DNA of 35,710 nucleotides from Rhizobium sp. Q54 (GTDB lineage Bacteria > Pseudomonadota > Alphaproteobacteria > UBA2966 > CAIVPW01), in contig CAMDPO010000024.1 of NCBI GenBank assembly GCA_945904955.1, positions 1 through 35,710 on the forward strand. Reading direction: 5' to 3'. The position numbers were made by a program, and so were the translations under genes. A model generated the notes under the pieces. It saw only the letters and a program-made list of their open reading frames with translations, was not told where the DNA came from and ran no database searches. This document shows, piece by piece, positions 6,074 through 16,559 of the stretch; within the stretch, counting starts at the first letter, position 1, and each line of letters starts with the position of its first letter.

Positions 6074-7591
6074 TTAGGGCTCGCGCGGGCCGATGATGGG
6101 CACGTCGGGCGGCATGGGCGCGAGGAACTGCGGCGGCGGCGTATTCGCGGGCTCGGAGCCGCCGTTGCCGCCGGCGCTCGCCGAGGGGCCGGGGGCCGCC
6201 GCCGGCGGGGCGATCCGGGCGACCGGCGCGGGCGCGCGGGCCAATGCTACGGCGCGCATCTGGGCGGTAGCGGCGCTGCCGTCGTCGGCGACGGGCAGCA
6301 GGATGTGACGCCATTCGAGCGAGTCGAACGCGTTGCAGAACGGGCAGCTCGGCCGCCAGTCGGGCGTGCCTTGGCGGCACTTGCTGCACACCCACATGGG
6401 ATCGGGGCGCGCGCTGGAGGCACGCATCAGCCAGTCGCGCGCGGCGAGGCCGGGACCGTGCTCGGCGTCCTCGAGCTCGGCCCACAGGCGGCAGACGCGC
6501 GATTCCAAATCTTCGGCGCGCGCGCCGCCGACCACTGCGAGGCTGCGGCGGGCGCGCGGGAAATCGCCGGCAGCGATGGTGGTGCGCGCGATGGCGATGT
6601 CGCCCTCGATGTGTCCGGGCGTGAGATGAGCAAGTGCCTGGGTGCGGGCGAGACGTTGCTTCGCCGATTCATCCGGCCACACGGCGAGCAATGCCGCCGC
6701 GACATCCGGGTGCGGCGCGGCGCGCCATGTCGTCTCGAGCACGCGGTGCGCGCGTTTGGCCTTGCCGACCGTGGTCAGCAGGCGCGCGGCGGCGACGGCG
6801 GCGGGAACGAACTCGGGCGCACTGGTATGTGCCTTCTCGGCGATGGTCGCCGCCGCGGGGCGATCGCCCGATGCCTCGACGTCGGCGGCTTGCTCGAGCA
6901 GGAGGATGGCGCGGCGGCGGCGCAAGGTCGGCTCGGGCGAGCCGCCCCGGCGGCCGACGTCGTGCAGCAGCGCGGCGGCCTGCTTCCACTGGTTGGCCTC
7001 GAGCTGCAGCTCGAACAGCGTCGCCTGGATCCATTCGCTCTGCGGGCTGAGACGATAGGCCGCGCGAGCATGCTCCAGTGCGGCGGCGGTGTTGCCCTGG
7101 CGCAGCTCGGAGGTGAGCAGGCCGCGCAGCCCAAGGAACTCGAGCTCGGGATTGGCGACCATCAGGCGGAAGTATTTCTCGGCGGCACGATCGTCGCCCT
7201 TGAGCTGCGCGGCCTGGGCCGACAGCAGCAACGTCAGCGGCGGCTCTTCGAGGAGGGACTCAGCCCGCTTGGCGAGACGCGAGGACTCCTCGGCGTCGCC
7301 GGCAGCAACCGCGACCATGCCACGCGTCAGCGCGCGGTAGCCCTGGCGGCGGCGCTCGGCTTCGTGCGCGGCGCGCAGGCGGCGCGGCGCAGTGCGCATC
7401 CAGCGCCAAAAGCGGTAGAGCAGCGCGACGACGATGGCGAGCAGGACGACCGCGCCGATCGCGACGCCGACCGAACTCTCGATGCGCCACTCGCCCCAGT
7501 CGACGGCGACAATGCCGGGATACTCGGCGAGCCACGCGGCAGCGAAGCCGACCAGGCCCAGCACGACCACGATCAGCGCCGCGCGCATCAT
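6074..7591 (-). CDS. HemY-like TPR membrane protein with C-terminal metal-binding domain
   Basis: 505 residues. Two N-terminal membrane spans (about residues 4-22 and 41-62) are followed by TPR helices, the layout of the HemY N-domain family (COG3898) encoded in proteobacterial heme operons. Despite the name this is not protoporphyrinogen oxidase; its role is unsettled. Near residues 399-420 lies a knuckle pair (WVCSKC, then SCPFC, ending SLEW), similar to the rubredoxin-like domain of LapB. A Pro/Gly/Ala-rich tail follows. Its ATG overlaps the stop of the mitofilin-like gene (ATGA), so translation is probably coupled. It is the last gene of the hemC-hemD operon. Confidence 0.85.
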   Translation of the reverse strand: MMRAALIVVVLGLVGFAAAWLAEYPGIVAVDWGEWRIESSVGVAIGAVVLLAIVVALLYRFWRWMRTAPRRLRAAHEAERRRQGYRALTRGMVAVAAGDAEESSRLAKRAESLLEEPPLTLLLSAQAAQLKGDDRAAEKYFRLMVANPELEFLGLRGLLTSELRQGNTAAALEHARAAYRLSPQSEWIQATLFELQLEANQWKQAAALLHDVGRRGGSPEPTLRRRRAILLLEQAADVEASGDRPAAATIAEKAHTSAPEFVPAAVAAARLLTTVGKAKRAHRVLETTWRAAPHPDVAAALLAVWPDESAKQRLARTQALAHLTPGHIEGDIAIARTTIAAGDFPRARRSLAVVGGARAEDLESRVCRLWAELEDAEHGPGLAARDWLMRASSARPDPMWVCSKCRQGTPDWRPSCPFCNAFDSLEWRHILLPVADDGSAATAQMRAVALARAPAPVARIAPPAAAPGPSASAGGNGGSEPANTPPPQFLAPMPPDVPIIGPREP

Positions 7592-8865
7592 GGTGCGACG
7601 GGCCCGGCTCCAGCTGCGATCGCCACGGCGCGGGCCGCGATCGCGGTGCCCGCCTGATCGAGCGCGAGGCGCGCGCGCGCGTCCGCAATCCAGCCGGCGA
7701 GCGCGGCGCGCAGGGGCGGCGCGGTCTGCTCGACCAGCGCGACGGCGCCGGCGACGTCGCCTCCCTGCAGAAGGGTGTGCGCGCGCTCGATGCGGCCAAC
7801 GTCATCGGTGGTGTCGCCGGTGCGGCGCACGCGGACCAAGTTGCGCACGCCCCGCAGCACGGCATCGGTCCAGCCTTGCTCTTCCGGCGGCGATTCCGAT
7901 TGTGCCGCGGCGACCGCACGATCGAGGTCGCGCGCAAGATCCGTCGCGGTGGGAGCACCGGTCGCGGCGAGCGGCGTGATGCTGTCGAGAATCGCGTTGA
8001 CTGCCGTGTCGCCGGGCCGGCCAAGGACGGCGCGGAAGGCAGCGAGCTCGGCGGCAAACGGACCGGCGCCGCGCATGCGCTCGCGCAACTGGGTCGCGGC
8101 GACGATCGTCGCGCCGCTACCGGCGCCAGGGTCGACGTTGCGTGCGGCGCGCTCCAACTCGTCGATGCGTGCCTGCAGCGTAGCGATCTGGCGCATCATC
8201 GCATCAGCGGCCGCGGTTGCCGCCGCGGGATTGGGCTGCGCGGCGCGCACTTCGGTCAGCGCGCGCTCGGCGTCGGCGAGGCGAGTCGCAACTGCTTCCG
8301 CCGCGGCGCGCGCGGTTGCGTCCGCCGTGGCGCCGGGCGCCGTAGCTGCCGCTTCGATGGCGGCGAGACGGCGTTCGAGGGCGGTGACCGCGGCGGGATC
8401 GACGGTGGGGCCAGCGGGCGCGGGGCGCGGCACGGCATCCAGGCGCGTCGACAAATCGGCGATCTGGGTGCGCAGCTCGGCGATCAGGCGCGACGTGTCG
8501 GCAGTGGGTTGCTCGGCTGCGCGCGCGGCAGTGACGAGGCGTTCATTGGTCTGGGCAAGCTCCGTGCGCAGGGCGGCGAGATCGCGCCGCAGCGTGTCGC
8601 GATCCGTGTTCGCGGCGACGAGCTGGCTTTGCATGGCAGTAAGGGCTGGCGTCTCGCGGCTTGCTTGGCGGTTGCCGGCAATCCATGCGCCGGCAGAGAC
8701 GAGCGCGACGCCCAGCACTGCGCCCCCCAGCAGAGTCGGCCAGCGCCGCGGACGTTTGTGCGACGACGCCGACGCCACGGGGGCGTCCGGCGTATCCGCC
8801 GCGGGTGCCGCCACGGTTGTCGTCCTTTCGGCTGGCATCTCCTGGGGCGGCGGCGAGTCGGTCAT
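7588..8865 (-). CDS. Mitofilin-like inner-membrane coiled-coil protein (COG4223)
   Basis: 425 residues. A Pro/Ala-rich cytoplasmic start is followed by one membrane span (about residues 43-65), a long Ala/Arg/Glu-rich region with coiled-coil heptads (about 75-260), and a C-terminal helical domain. This is the plan of alphaproteobacterial homologues of the mitochondrial crista protein Mic60. The conserved position beside hemC and hemD is a hallmark of alphaproteobacteria. The start has an AGGAG site that overlaps the hemD stop (TAGGAG), six bases separating the genes, and the end overlaps the HemY-like start. A role in membrane shaping or envelope contact is known for the family; the link with heme synthesis is unexplained. 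Confidence 0.85.
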   Translation of the reverse strand: MTDSPPPQEMPAERTTTVAAPAADTPDAPVASASSHKRPRRWPTLLGGAVLGVALVSAGAWIAGNRQASRETPALTAMQSQLVAANTDRDTLRRDLAALRTELAQTNERLVTAARAAEQPTADTSRLIAELRTQIADLSTRLDAVPRPAPAGPTVDPAAVTALERRLAAIEAAATAPGATADATARAAAEAVATRLADAERALTEVRAAQPNPAAATAAADAMMRQIATLQARIDELERAARNVDPGAGSGATIVAATQLRERMRGAGPFAAELAAFRAVLGRPGDTAVNAILDSITPLAATGAPTATDLARDLDRAVAAAQSESPPEEQGWTDAVLRGVRNLVRVRRTGDTTDDVGRIERAHTLLQGGDVAGAVALVEQTAPPLRAALAGWIADARARLALDQAGTAIAARAVAIAAGAGPVAP

Positions 8866-8871
8866 GAACTC

Positions 8872-9582
8872 CTAGCTTCCGGGAGCGGGGAGCAGCGCCA
8901 GCAGCGCTGCCTGGTTCGGCGCCGGCGCGGTGTGCACCGCGGCCCAAGGCAGGGCGGCCGCCTCGTCGGCGATGGCGGCGCTCAGGCAGTACGCGTGAGC
9001 ATCGCGGCAACGGCCGGTCAGCCCCGCCCGCTGCAGCAGCCTAACAAACGTATTCGCGCTGCGGGGAGAGAAAAACAGGACACCATCGAATGCGCCGCCC
9101 CGCACCATGGACGCGGCTTGTTGCGGCAGCGCCGTCACGGGCGCCGCCTCGTAGAGGATCGCGCGGCGATATTCGAAGCCCGCGGCGGTGAGCCTGGCGG
9201 AAATGTCGGTCACGTCGGCGCCGGTGATGTGCAGCAGGGCGCCGCGCGCCGGATCGAGCGTTTCGCGCACGTAGTCCACCAGCGCGCTGCCGTCGCCTTG
9301 CGCGGAGCGCACGCTCATGAAGCGCAGCGCGCGCGTCGTCTCGGCGGTAGCATCGCCGACCGTGATCGCCGGAATGGAGCGCTCGCTGCGCTGCGCTGCG
9401 AACGCGCGCGCGCCGGTGGCGCTGGTGAACAGAAGGGCCTGCACGCCGTCGAGCTCGACGCTGACGCCGGTGAGCTGGCGGACGATGAGCAGCGGGCACA
9501 CGATCGGCGCGTGGCCGAGGTTGCGCAGCTGCTCGGCCGTCGCCTCTGCTTCTACTGCCGGTCGCGTGACGAGCAGGCGCAT
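8872..9582 (-). CDS. hemD: Uroporphyrinogen-III synthase
   Basis: 236 residues. The start MRLLVTRPA matches the first strand of HemD, followed by AEQLRNLGHAPIVCPLL and ALLFTSATGARAFA. The second lobe includes GDGSALVDYV and FDGVLFFSPRSANTFVRLL. HemD closes and inverts ring D of hydroxymethylbilane to give uroporphyrinogen III, the precursor of heme and siroheme/cobalamin. The family is poorly conserved, so position matters: the ATG lies one base after the hemC stop, giving tight coupling. Length is normal (about 230-260). Cytosolic. Confidence 0.92.
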   Translation of the reverse strand: MRLLVTRPAVEAEATAEQLRNLGHAPIVCPLLIVRQLTGVSVELDGVQALLFTSATGARAFAAQRSERSIPAITVGDATAETTRALRFMSVRSAQGDGSALVDYVRETLDPARGALLHITGADVTDISARLTAAGFEYRRAILYEAAPVTALPQQAASMVRGGAFDGVLFFSPRSANTFVRLLQRAGLTGRCRDAHAYCLSAAIADEAAALPWAAVHTAPAPNQAALLALLPAPGS

Positions 9583-9583
9583 G

Positions 9584-10552
9584 TCAGGTCGTGAAGAAGT
9601 TCGGGCCGGCGCGGCGGCGCAACTCGTCGCCGGCGTCGCGACCCATGGTTTCGGCGTCCGTATCGGAGCCGCGTCGCTCCGATTCGTAGCGCTTGCTGCC
9701 GTCCGGTGCGAACACCGCGGCGCGCAACGTAAGCTGGCCGTCGTTGATCTCGGCGAGTGCCGCGATGGGCGTGCGGCACGAGCCCTCGAGCGCGGCGAGC
9801 AGCGCGCGCTCGGCGGCGGTGGCGCGCGCGGACGGCGCATGGTTGATGCGCTGCAGCATGCCGCGCGCCGCCGTGTCGTCGGCGCGGCAGGTGATGGCGA
9901 TGGCGCCTTGTGCAACCGCCGGCAGCATCTCGGCGGGATCGAGGACCGCATACGCCGACACATCGATGCGCAAGCGCTTCAGCCCGGCGAGAGCGAGCAG
10001 CGTCGCTTCGGCGGCGCCTTCTTGAATCTTCTTGATGCGCGTCTGCACGTTGCCGCGCAGCGCCACGATGGTGACGTCGGGACGGCGGCCGCGCACCTGT
10101 GCGGCGCGCCGCAGGGACGATGTGCCGAGCCGCGCACACTTGGCCAGCGCAGAGATGCTCTCGGCACCAATCAGCACGTCGCGCGGATCTTCGCGCGGCA
10201 GCACCGCGCCGATGACGATGCCCTCGGGCAGCTCGGTGGGCAGGTCCTTCATCGAATGGACGGCGATGTCGGCATACTGGCCGAGCAAGGCCTCGTCGAT
10301 TTCCTTGGTGAACAGCCCTTTGCCGCCGGCATCGGCCAGGGGGCGGTCCTGAATGTTGTCGCCGGTCGTCTTGATGACCAGGAGGTCGGGCGGCGCCAGC
10401 ATGCCGGCGCTGGCGGCGACCAAGGTCATGGCGACCTCTTTCGCCTGGGCCAGCGCCAAGGGGCTGCCACGGGTGCCGATCGTCAGACGATCGGAGTCTT
10501 CGACGTCGTCGCGGATGACCTCGCCGTCATCCCAGCCGGGTTGCGGGACCAT
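9584..10552 (-). CDS. hemC: Porphobilinogen deaminase (hydroxymethylbilane synthase)
   Basis: 322 residues from the ATG at 10550-10552; a start at 10588 would run into the tsaD leader. It joins four porphobilinogen molecules into hydroxymethylbilane. Visible signatures are IGTRGSPLALAQ (start of domain 1), GGKGLFTKEIDEAL, DIAVHSMKDLPTELP, GTSSLRRAAQ and GSCRTPIAA, whose Cys259 would hold the dipyrromethane cofactor. There is a 23-residue acidic N-terminal extension before the usual start, of unknown use. It is the first gene of the heme operon and diverges from tsaD over only 38 bases, so both promoters must overlap. Confidence 0.97.
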   Translation of the reverse strand: MVPQPGWDDGEVIRDDVEDSDRLTIGTRGSPLALAQAKEVAMTLVAASAGMLAPPDLLVIKTTGDNIQDRPLADAGGKGLFTKEIDEALLGQYADIAVHSMKDLPTELPEGIVIGAVLPREDPRDVLIGAESISALAKCARLGTSSLRRAAQVRGRRPDVTIVALRGNVQTRIKKIQEGAAEATLLALAGLKRLRIDVSAYAVLDPAEMLPAVAQGAIAITCRADDTAARGMLQRINHAPSARATAAERALLAALEGSCRTPIAALAEINDGQLTLRAAVFAPDGSKRYESERRGSDTDAETMGRDAGDELRRRAGPNFFTT

Positions 10553-10590
10553 GGCCGTGGTGCTAGAGCGGCGGCACACAAAAGGCAAGC

Positions 10591-11634
10591 ATGACGGGCG
10601 TCGTCCTAGGGATCGAGACGAGTTGCGACGAGACGGCGGCCGCGGTCGTCGCCTTCGATTGCGGCATTCGCTCGTCGGTGGTGCTCTCGCAGCTCGAGGA
10701 CCATCGCGCCTACGGCGGCGTGGTGCCCGAGATCGCCGCGCGCGCCCACATCGAGCATCTCGACGGTCTCATCGAGCGCGCCATGGCCGAGGCTGGCGTG
10801 GGCTTTGCCGACCTCGCCGGTGTTGCGGCGACCGCCGGGCCGGGCCTGATCGGCGGCGTGCTGGTCGGGCTGGTGACCGGCAAGGCCATTGCGGCCGCCG
10901 CCGGCGTGCCGTTCGTCGCGGTCAATCACCTGGAAGGCCACGCACTATCGGCGCGGCTTTCCCACGGCGTCGAATTTCCCTACCTGCTGCTGCTCGTCAC
11001 CGGCGGCCACTGCCAGCTGGTCGCATGCGCGGCGCTGGGTAGCTACGAGCGGCTTGGCACCACCATCGACGACGCCATCGGCGAAGCGTTCGACAAGACC
11101 GCGCGCTTGTTGGGCATGGGCTACCCGGGCGGGCCGGAGATCGAGCGCACGGCAGGGAGCGGCAATGCGCGCGCGTTCGCGCTGCCGCGGCCCATGGTGG
11201 GACGCGAGGGCTGCGACTTCTCCTTCTCGGGATTGAAGACCGCCATCCGCCGCATCACGGAAGAGCGCACGCTGTCGCCGCAGGATGTCGCCGACTTGGC
11301 GGCGTCGTTCCAGGCGGCGGTCGGCGACGTCGTCGTCGATCGCGCCCGCAATGCGATGCGGATGTTTGCCGAACGATTCCCGCAGGGACGCACGCTGGTA
11401 GTCGCGGGCGGCGTCGCCGCCAATGCGGCGTTGCGCAAACGTCTGGAGACTGCGACGAAGAAATCAGGGTTCACCGTGGTCGCGCCGCCGAAGGAGCTGT
11501 GCACCGACAACGCCGCGATGATCGCCTGGGCCGGCGCCGAGCGCCTGCAGGCCGGCCTGACGGATGCGTTGGACGCGCCGGGACGCGCGCGCTGGCCGCT
11601 GATGGAGCTTGCTGCCGCGAGGACAACCGCTTGA
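10591..11634 (+). CDS. tsaD: tRNA threonylcarbamoyladenosine transferase subunit TsaD
   Basis: 347 residues. With TsaB and TsaE, TsaD transfers threonylcarbamoyl to A37 of ANN-decoding tRNAs, an essential modification. It begins [14 protein letters not shown]. The metal-binding VNHLEGH motif supplies His113 and His117, and [10 protein letters not shown] plus [12 protein letters not shown] belong to the ASKHA ATPase-like fold. Length is normal. It is the first gene of the plus-strand run tsaD-gpsA-YciI-EVE-Rieske, with its stop overlapping the gpsA start. The divergent arrangement with hemC is classic for alphaproteobacteria. Confidence 0.97.
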   Translation: MTGVVLGIETSCDETAAAVVAFDCGIRSSVVLSQLEDHRAYGGVVPEIAARAHIEHLDGLIERAMAEAGVGFADLAGVAATAGPGLIGGVLVGLVTGKAIAAAAGVPFVAVNHLEGHALSARLSHGVEFPYLLLLVTGGHCQLVACAALGSYERLGTTIDDAIGEAFDKTARLLGMGYPGGPEIERTAGSGNARAFALPRPMVGREGCDFSFSGLKTAIRRITEERTLSPQDVADLAASFQAAVGDVVVDRARNAMRMFAERFPQGRTLVVAGGVAANAALRKRLETATKKSGFTVVAPPKELCTDNAAMIAWAGAERLQAGLTDALDAPGRARWPLMELAAARTTA

Positions 11635-12632
11635 GCGCCGCGATCCGTCGCATCGGCGTCGTCGGCGGCGGCGCGTGGGGCACGACCCTCGCCCTCCTCG
11701 CAGCGCGCGCCAAGCTGCGCCCGACTATGTGGGTGCGCGAGCCGGAGGTTGCGGCGGCGATCAGCGCGGGCGGCGACAATCCGTTCCTGCCGGGCGTCAA
11801 GCTCGACGGCGGCATCCACGCCAGCACCGACTTCGCCGCGCTCGCCGAGTCGGACGCGCTGCTGCTCGCCGCGCCGGCACAGTATTTGCGCAGCGTGTGC
11901 CGCTCGCTGCGCCCGTACGTGCGCGAGGGCGCCGCCATCGCCATCTGCAGCAAGGGCATCGAAGAGACGAACGGCGCACTGTTGAGCGAAGTGGTCGCGG
12001 CCGAAATTCCGAATGCGCCGATCGCCGTGCTGTCGGGCCCAACGTTCGCGCCGGAGATCGCGCGCGGATTGCCCGCGGCAGTGACCCTCGCCTGCAAAGA
12101 CGCGGAGATCGGCAAGGCGTTGGTCGAGGCGATCGGCACGCCGACGTTCCGGCCGTACTTGTCGTCAGACATCGTCGGCGCCCAGGTCGGTGGCGGCGTG
12201 AAGAACGTCATTGCCATCGCCTGCGGCATCGTCGCCGGCCGCGCGATGGGCGACAACGCACGCGCCGCCTTGGTGACGCGCGGCCTCGCGGAAATTCAAC
12301 GCCTGGGGCGCGTGCTCCAAGCGCAGCCGGCGACGCTGATGGGACTGTCGGGTCTCGGCGACCTGGTGCTGACGTGCTCGTCGGAGCAGTCGCGCAACTT
12401 CAGCCTGGGCGTCGCGCTCGGCCGCGGCAAGACGGCTGCCGAGGTGGTCGCCTCCCGCACGTCGGTGGCCGAGGGCGTTTCGACGGCCGCGGCCGTGGTG
12501 CGGCTCGCCGCGCGGCTCAAGATCGAGATGCCGATCTCCGCCGCGGTCGACGCCATCGTCAACAAAGGCGCGCCGATCGACCGGGAAATTCAGGCGCTAC
12601 TGGCACGTCCGTTCCGAGTGGAGGGAGAATAG
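11631..12632 (+). CDS. gpsA: NAD(P)-dependent glycerol-3-phosphate dehydrogenase
   Basis: 333 residues from a TTG at 11631-11633 that overlaps the tsaD stop (TTGA); a GAGG element lies about 8 bases before it. No ATG fits upstream of the nucleotide-binding loop, so the rare start is well supported. It reduces dihydroxyacetone phosphate to sn-glycerol 3-phosphate for phospholipid synthesis. Motifs are [14 protein letters not shown] (Rossmann loop), [29 protein letters not shown] (with the catalytic Lys), [15 protein letters not shown] and MPISAAV. Cytosolic, usual length. Confidence 0.96.
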   Translation: MSAAIRRIGVVGGGAWGTTLALLAARAKLRPTMWVREPEVAAAISAGGDNPFLPGVKLDGGIHASTDFAALAESDALLLAAPAQYLRSVCRSLRPYVREGAAIAICSKGIEETNGALLSEVVAAEIPNAPIAVLSGPTFAPEIARGLPAAVTLACKDAEIGKALVEAIGTPTFRPYLSSDIVGAQVGGGVKNVIAIACGIVAGRAMGDNARAALVTRGLAEIQRLGRVLQAQPATLMGLSGLGDLVLTCSSEQSRNFSLGVALGRGKTAAEVVASRTSVAEGVSTAAAVVRLAARLKIEMPISAAVDAIVNKGAPIDREIQALLARPFRVEGE

Positions 12633-12636
12633 GTCC

Positions 12637-12936
12637 ATGCTGTTCGCCATCGTCGCCATCGACCGGCCCGGCCGGCTGGATCTGCGCCTGAAGACGCGGC
12701 CCAAGCACCTCGCCTACTTGGCCAAGAGCAAGAAGAAGGTGCGCGCGGCCGGTGCGCTCACGGACGAGGCCGGCGCGCCGGTTGGCAGCATGCTCATCGT
12801 CGAGTGCAAGACGCTCGCCGAGGCCGACAAGCTGATCGCCGGCGATCCCTACACCAAGGCGGGCGTGTTCGAGAGCGTCACCGTGCGGCCGTGGAAGCAC
12901 ACGGTCGGCACCGGCCTGCCGGAGCTCGTGCCCTGA
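12637..12936 (+). CDS. YciI-family protein
   Basis: 99 residues. It starts four bases after the gpsA stop, with AGGGAG close before it. The pattern is that of YciI: a first strand LFAIVAIDRPG, then RPKHLAYLAKSKKKVRAAG, GSMLIVE and the conserved DPYTKAGVFESVTVRPW. The family has a ferredoxin-like fold with a putative His/Asp active site, but its reaction is generally unknown. The gene overlaps the EVE gene by one base (TGATG). The gpsA-YciI-EVE order recurs in alphaproteobacteria, which suggests a shared housekeeping role. Confidence 0.9.
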   Translation: MLFAIVAIDRPGRLDLRLKTRPKHLAYLAKSKKKVRAAGALTDEAGAPVGSMLIVECKTLAEADKLIAGDPYTKAGVFESVTVRPWKHTVGTGLPELVP

Positions 12937-13346
12937 TGCAGTACTGGCTGCTGAAGACCGAGCCCGAGGAATATTCCTGGGACATGCAGGTCAAAAAGAG
13001 GATCGGCAACTGGGATGGCGTGCGCAACACGCGCGCGGCTTCGTACCTGAAGCGCATGGAGCTCGGCGATCTCTGCTTTTTCTATCACACGGGCAAAGAG
13101 AAGCAGATCGTCGGCGTCGTGCGCGTGCACAAGACGGCGTACCCCGACAAGTCCGACGAGACCGGCAAGTTCGTCATGGTCGACGTCGAGACGGTCGAAC
13201 CGTTCCCGACGCCCGTGACGTTGAAACAGGTCAAGGCCGACCCACGTTTCGCCGACACCCAGCTCGTCAACATCGCGCGCCTGTCGGTGCAGAAAATCGA
13301 ACCGGACGCATGGAAAGCGATCCGCCAGCTCGGCGGCCTGACATAG
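12936..13346 (+). CDS. EVE-domain protein
   Basis: 136 residues, the ATG overlapping the YciI stop. It carries the EVE start YWLLKTEPEEYSW, then WDGVRNTRAASYL, GDLCFFYHTGKEKQIVGVV and TLKQVKADPRFADTQL, spanning the whole domain. EVE domains are PUA-like folds that bind modified bases in RNA or DNA. A single-domain protein of this size (the type of human THYN1 and bacterial homologues) is probably cytosolic. The bound base is not known. The end overlaps the Rieske gene by 37 bases in another frame. Confidence 0.93.
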   Translation: MQYWLLKTEPEEYSWDMQVKKRIGNWDGVRNTRAASYLKRMELGDLCFFYHTGKEKQIVGVVRVHKTAYPDKSDETGKFVMVDVETVEPFPTPVTLKQVKADPRFADTQLVNIARLSVQKIEPDAWKAIRQLGGLT

Positions 13347-13690
13347 AGAACGTCCCGGACTCCGGCACGGTGCTGTGCCGGCTGGACGAGATTCGCGACC
13401 CCGGCGGGCGCGAGTTCTCCTTCGGCGCGCCGCCGCACGTCTTCGAAATGTTCGTGATGCGCAAAGGGGACGCGGCCTACGGCTACGTCAACGACTGCCC
13501 GCACACGCGCTCGCCGCTCAACTGGCAGCCGAGTGTGTTCCTCGACTACACCCGCAAGAACATCATGTGCGCGACCCACGGCGCGCAGTTCCGCGTCGAA
13601 GATGGGTTCTGCATCTGGGGCCCGTGCAAGGGCGAGTCGCTTGTGTCGATTCGTGTGCGCGTCGAGAACGGCGTGGTGATTGTCGCGTAG
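13310..13690 (+). CDS. Rieske [2Fe-2S] ferredoxin-type protein
   Basis: 126 residues. The cluster ligands are Cys63-x-His65 (NDCPHTRSPLN) and Cys87-x2-His90 (MCATHGAQF). The later GFCIWGPCKGESL matches the loop of small Rieske proteins that pass electrons to oxygenases. There is no signal peptide or membrane helix, so it is cytosolic. The only useful ATG (13310) lies 37 bases inside the EVE gene, and the first 20 residues look unlike the family, so translation may be coupled or begin later. No oxygenase or reductase partner lies nearby. The stop touches that of the convergent creatininase gene. Confidence 0.88.
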   Translation: MESDPPARRPDIENVPDSGTVLCRLDEIRDPGGREFSFGAPPHVFEMFVMRKGDAAYGYVNDCPHTRSPLNWQPSVFLDYTRKNIMCATHGAQFRVEDGFCIWGPCKGESLVSIRVRVENGVVIVA

Positions 13691-14452
13691 CTACGCCGCG
13701 ACGAACTTGCGGTAGTCCTTCACCAGGTCGGCCACCACCAAGTCCAAGAACTGCTTGCCGTGCTCCGGCGTCGACAGCGCCGGGTGCGAGCCCATGCGGC
13801 CGTCGGGGAAGCGGCGGCGGAAGTCGAAGGCGTCGGCGAAGTCGAGGGTCGCCGGCGGCGCCGGGTCCATCTTCGCCTTCTTGATGTGATCCGGGTAGAC
13901 GTGCTGGGTCAGCGACACTTCGGATGGCGTCGCGTGCAGGCCTTCGTGCTCGCCGTACAGCTCCTTCGCCAGTGCCACCACCGGCGGGCGCAGCCACCAA
14001 TTGCGCAGCGTGCACTGCACACCACCGCGATTGTCGCCGACGTTTGATCCGTTGCGCGGCGCCATGCTCGCTTCGGCATAGATCTCACCGAAGGCCGACG
14101 TCACCGGCGCGATGTTGCCGCCATGGCCGTTGACGAAATAGAAGCGGCGGAAGCCGTGCGCGGCGAGCGAGACGACGCAGTCGCGCACTACCTGGATGAA
14201 GGTCGACGGCCGCAGGGTCATGGTGCCGGGGAACGCCATGTGGTGCTGGGCCATGCCGACAGCAATGGTCGGCGTCACCAGGGCGTCGACGACCTCGCCG
14301 AGACCGCGCCCCACCACCTCGGCGCAAATTGCGTCCGTGCCGATGAGGCCGTTGGGGCCGTGCTGCTCGGTCGAGCCGATCGGCACGATGATGCCGACCG
14401 AGCGCTTGAGGTAGGTCTCGACCTCCGACCACGTGCACAGGGCGAGCAACAT
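13691..14452 (-). CDS. Creatininase-family amidohydrolase
   Basis: 253 residues. The metal-binding signature PIGSTEQHGPNGLIGTD (Glu29, His31, Asp40) and FVNGHGGN are clear, and a further Glu is found in the HEGLHATPSEVS region. The family cleaves cyclic or linear amides (creatinine, formamidopyrimidines, and in MftE a peptide). This subgroup, with HGPNGLIGTD in place of HGPHLPLGTD, has no settled substrate, so creatinine should not be assumed. Length is typical. It is monocistronic and diverges from acs over 64 bases. Confidence 0.85.
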   Translation of the reverse strand: MLLALCTWSEVETYLKRSVGIIVPIGSTEQHGPNGLIGTDAICAEVVGRGLGEVVDALVTPTIAVGMAQHHMAFPGTMTLRPSTFIQVVRDCVVSLAAHGFRRFYFVNGHGGNIAPVTSAFGEIYAEASMAPRNGSNVGDNRGGVQCTLRNWWLRPPVVALAKELYGEHEGLHATPSEVSLTQHVYPDHIKKAKMDPAPPATLDFADAFDFRRRFPDGRMGSHPALSTPEHGKQFLDLVVADLVKDYRKFVAA

Positions 14453-14516
14453 GCGCTTTGTCCTTATGTTGGCGTTGTTGGCATACTAGCCGCGCGACGC
14501 CTGGGAGGGGACGGCA

Positions 14517-16460
<1,944 letters not shown>

Positions 16461-16483
16461 GGGTTTCAGTCACCTAACGAGCG

Positions 16484-16512
16484 TTCGAAAAAAATCCTTC
16501 CAGTCTTATAAT
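16484..16512 (+). promoter_or_regulatory. Candidate sigma-70 promoter for the TetR gene
   Basis: A perfect -10 TATAAT (16507-16512) lies 17 bases after TTCGAA (16484-16489), a weak -35. The stretch is strikingly AT-rich for this DNA. It stands 48 bases before the TetR start codon, whose GGAGG ribosome-binding site is at 16546-16550. Confidence 0.5.
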
Positions 16513-16559
16513 CGCACGACCGTTCTGCGAATACTTCCGCCCGTTGGAGGTCAGCGGTG

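Noticed and set aside
6005-9594. Long plus-strand open frames across the heme operon
   Set aside because: Same reason: they are low-complexity antisense frames opposite hemD, the mitofilin-like gene and the HemY-like gene, all of which have clear family features.
13691-14452. Link between the creatininase-family gene and the PqqA-type peptide as an MftE-like RiPP protease
   Set aside because: They are 13 kb apart with unrelated genes between, and no radical-SAM, MftB or MftD-like gene is present; nothing but the distant MftE homology supports it.
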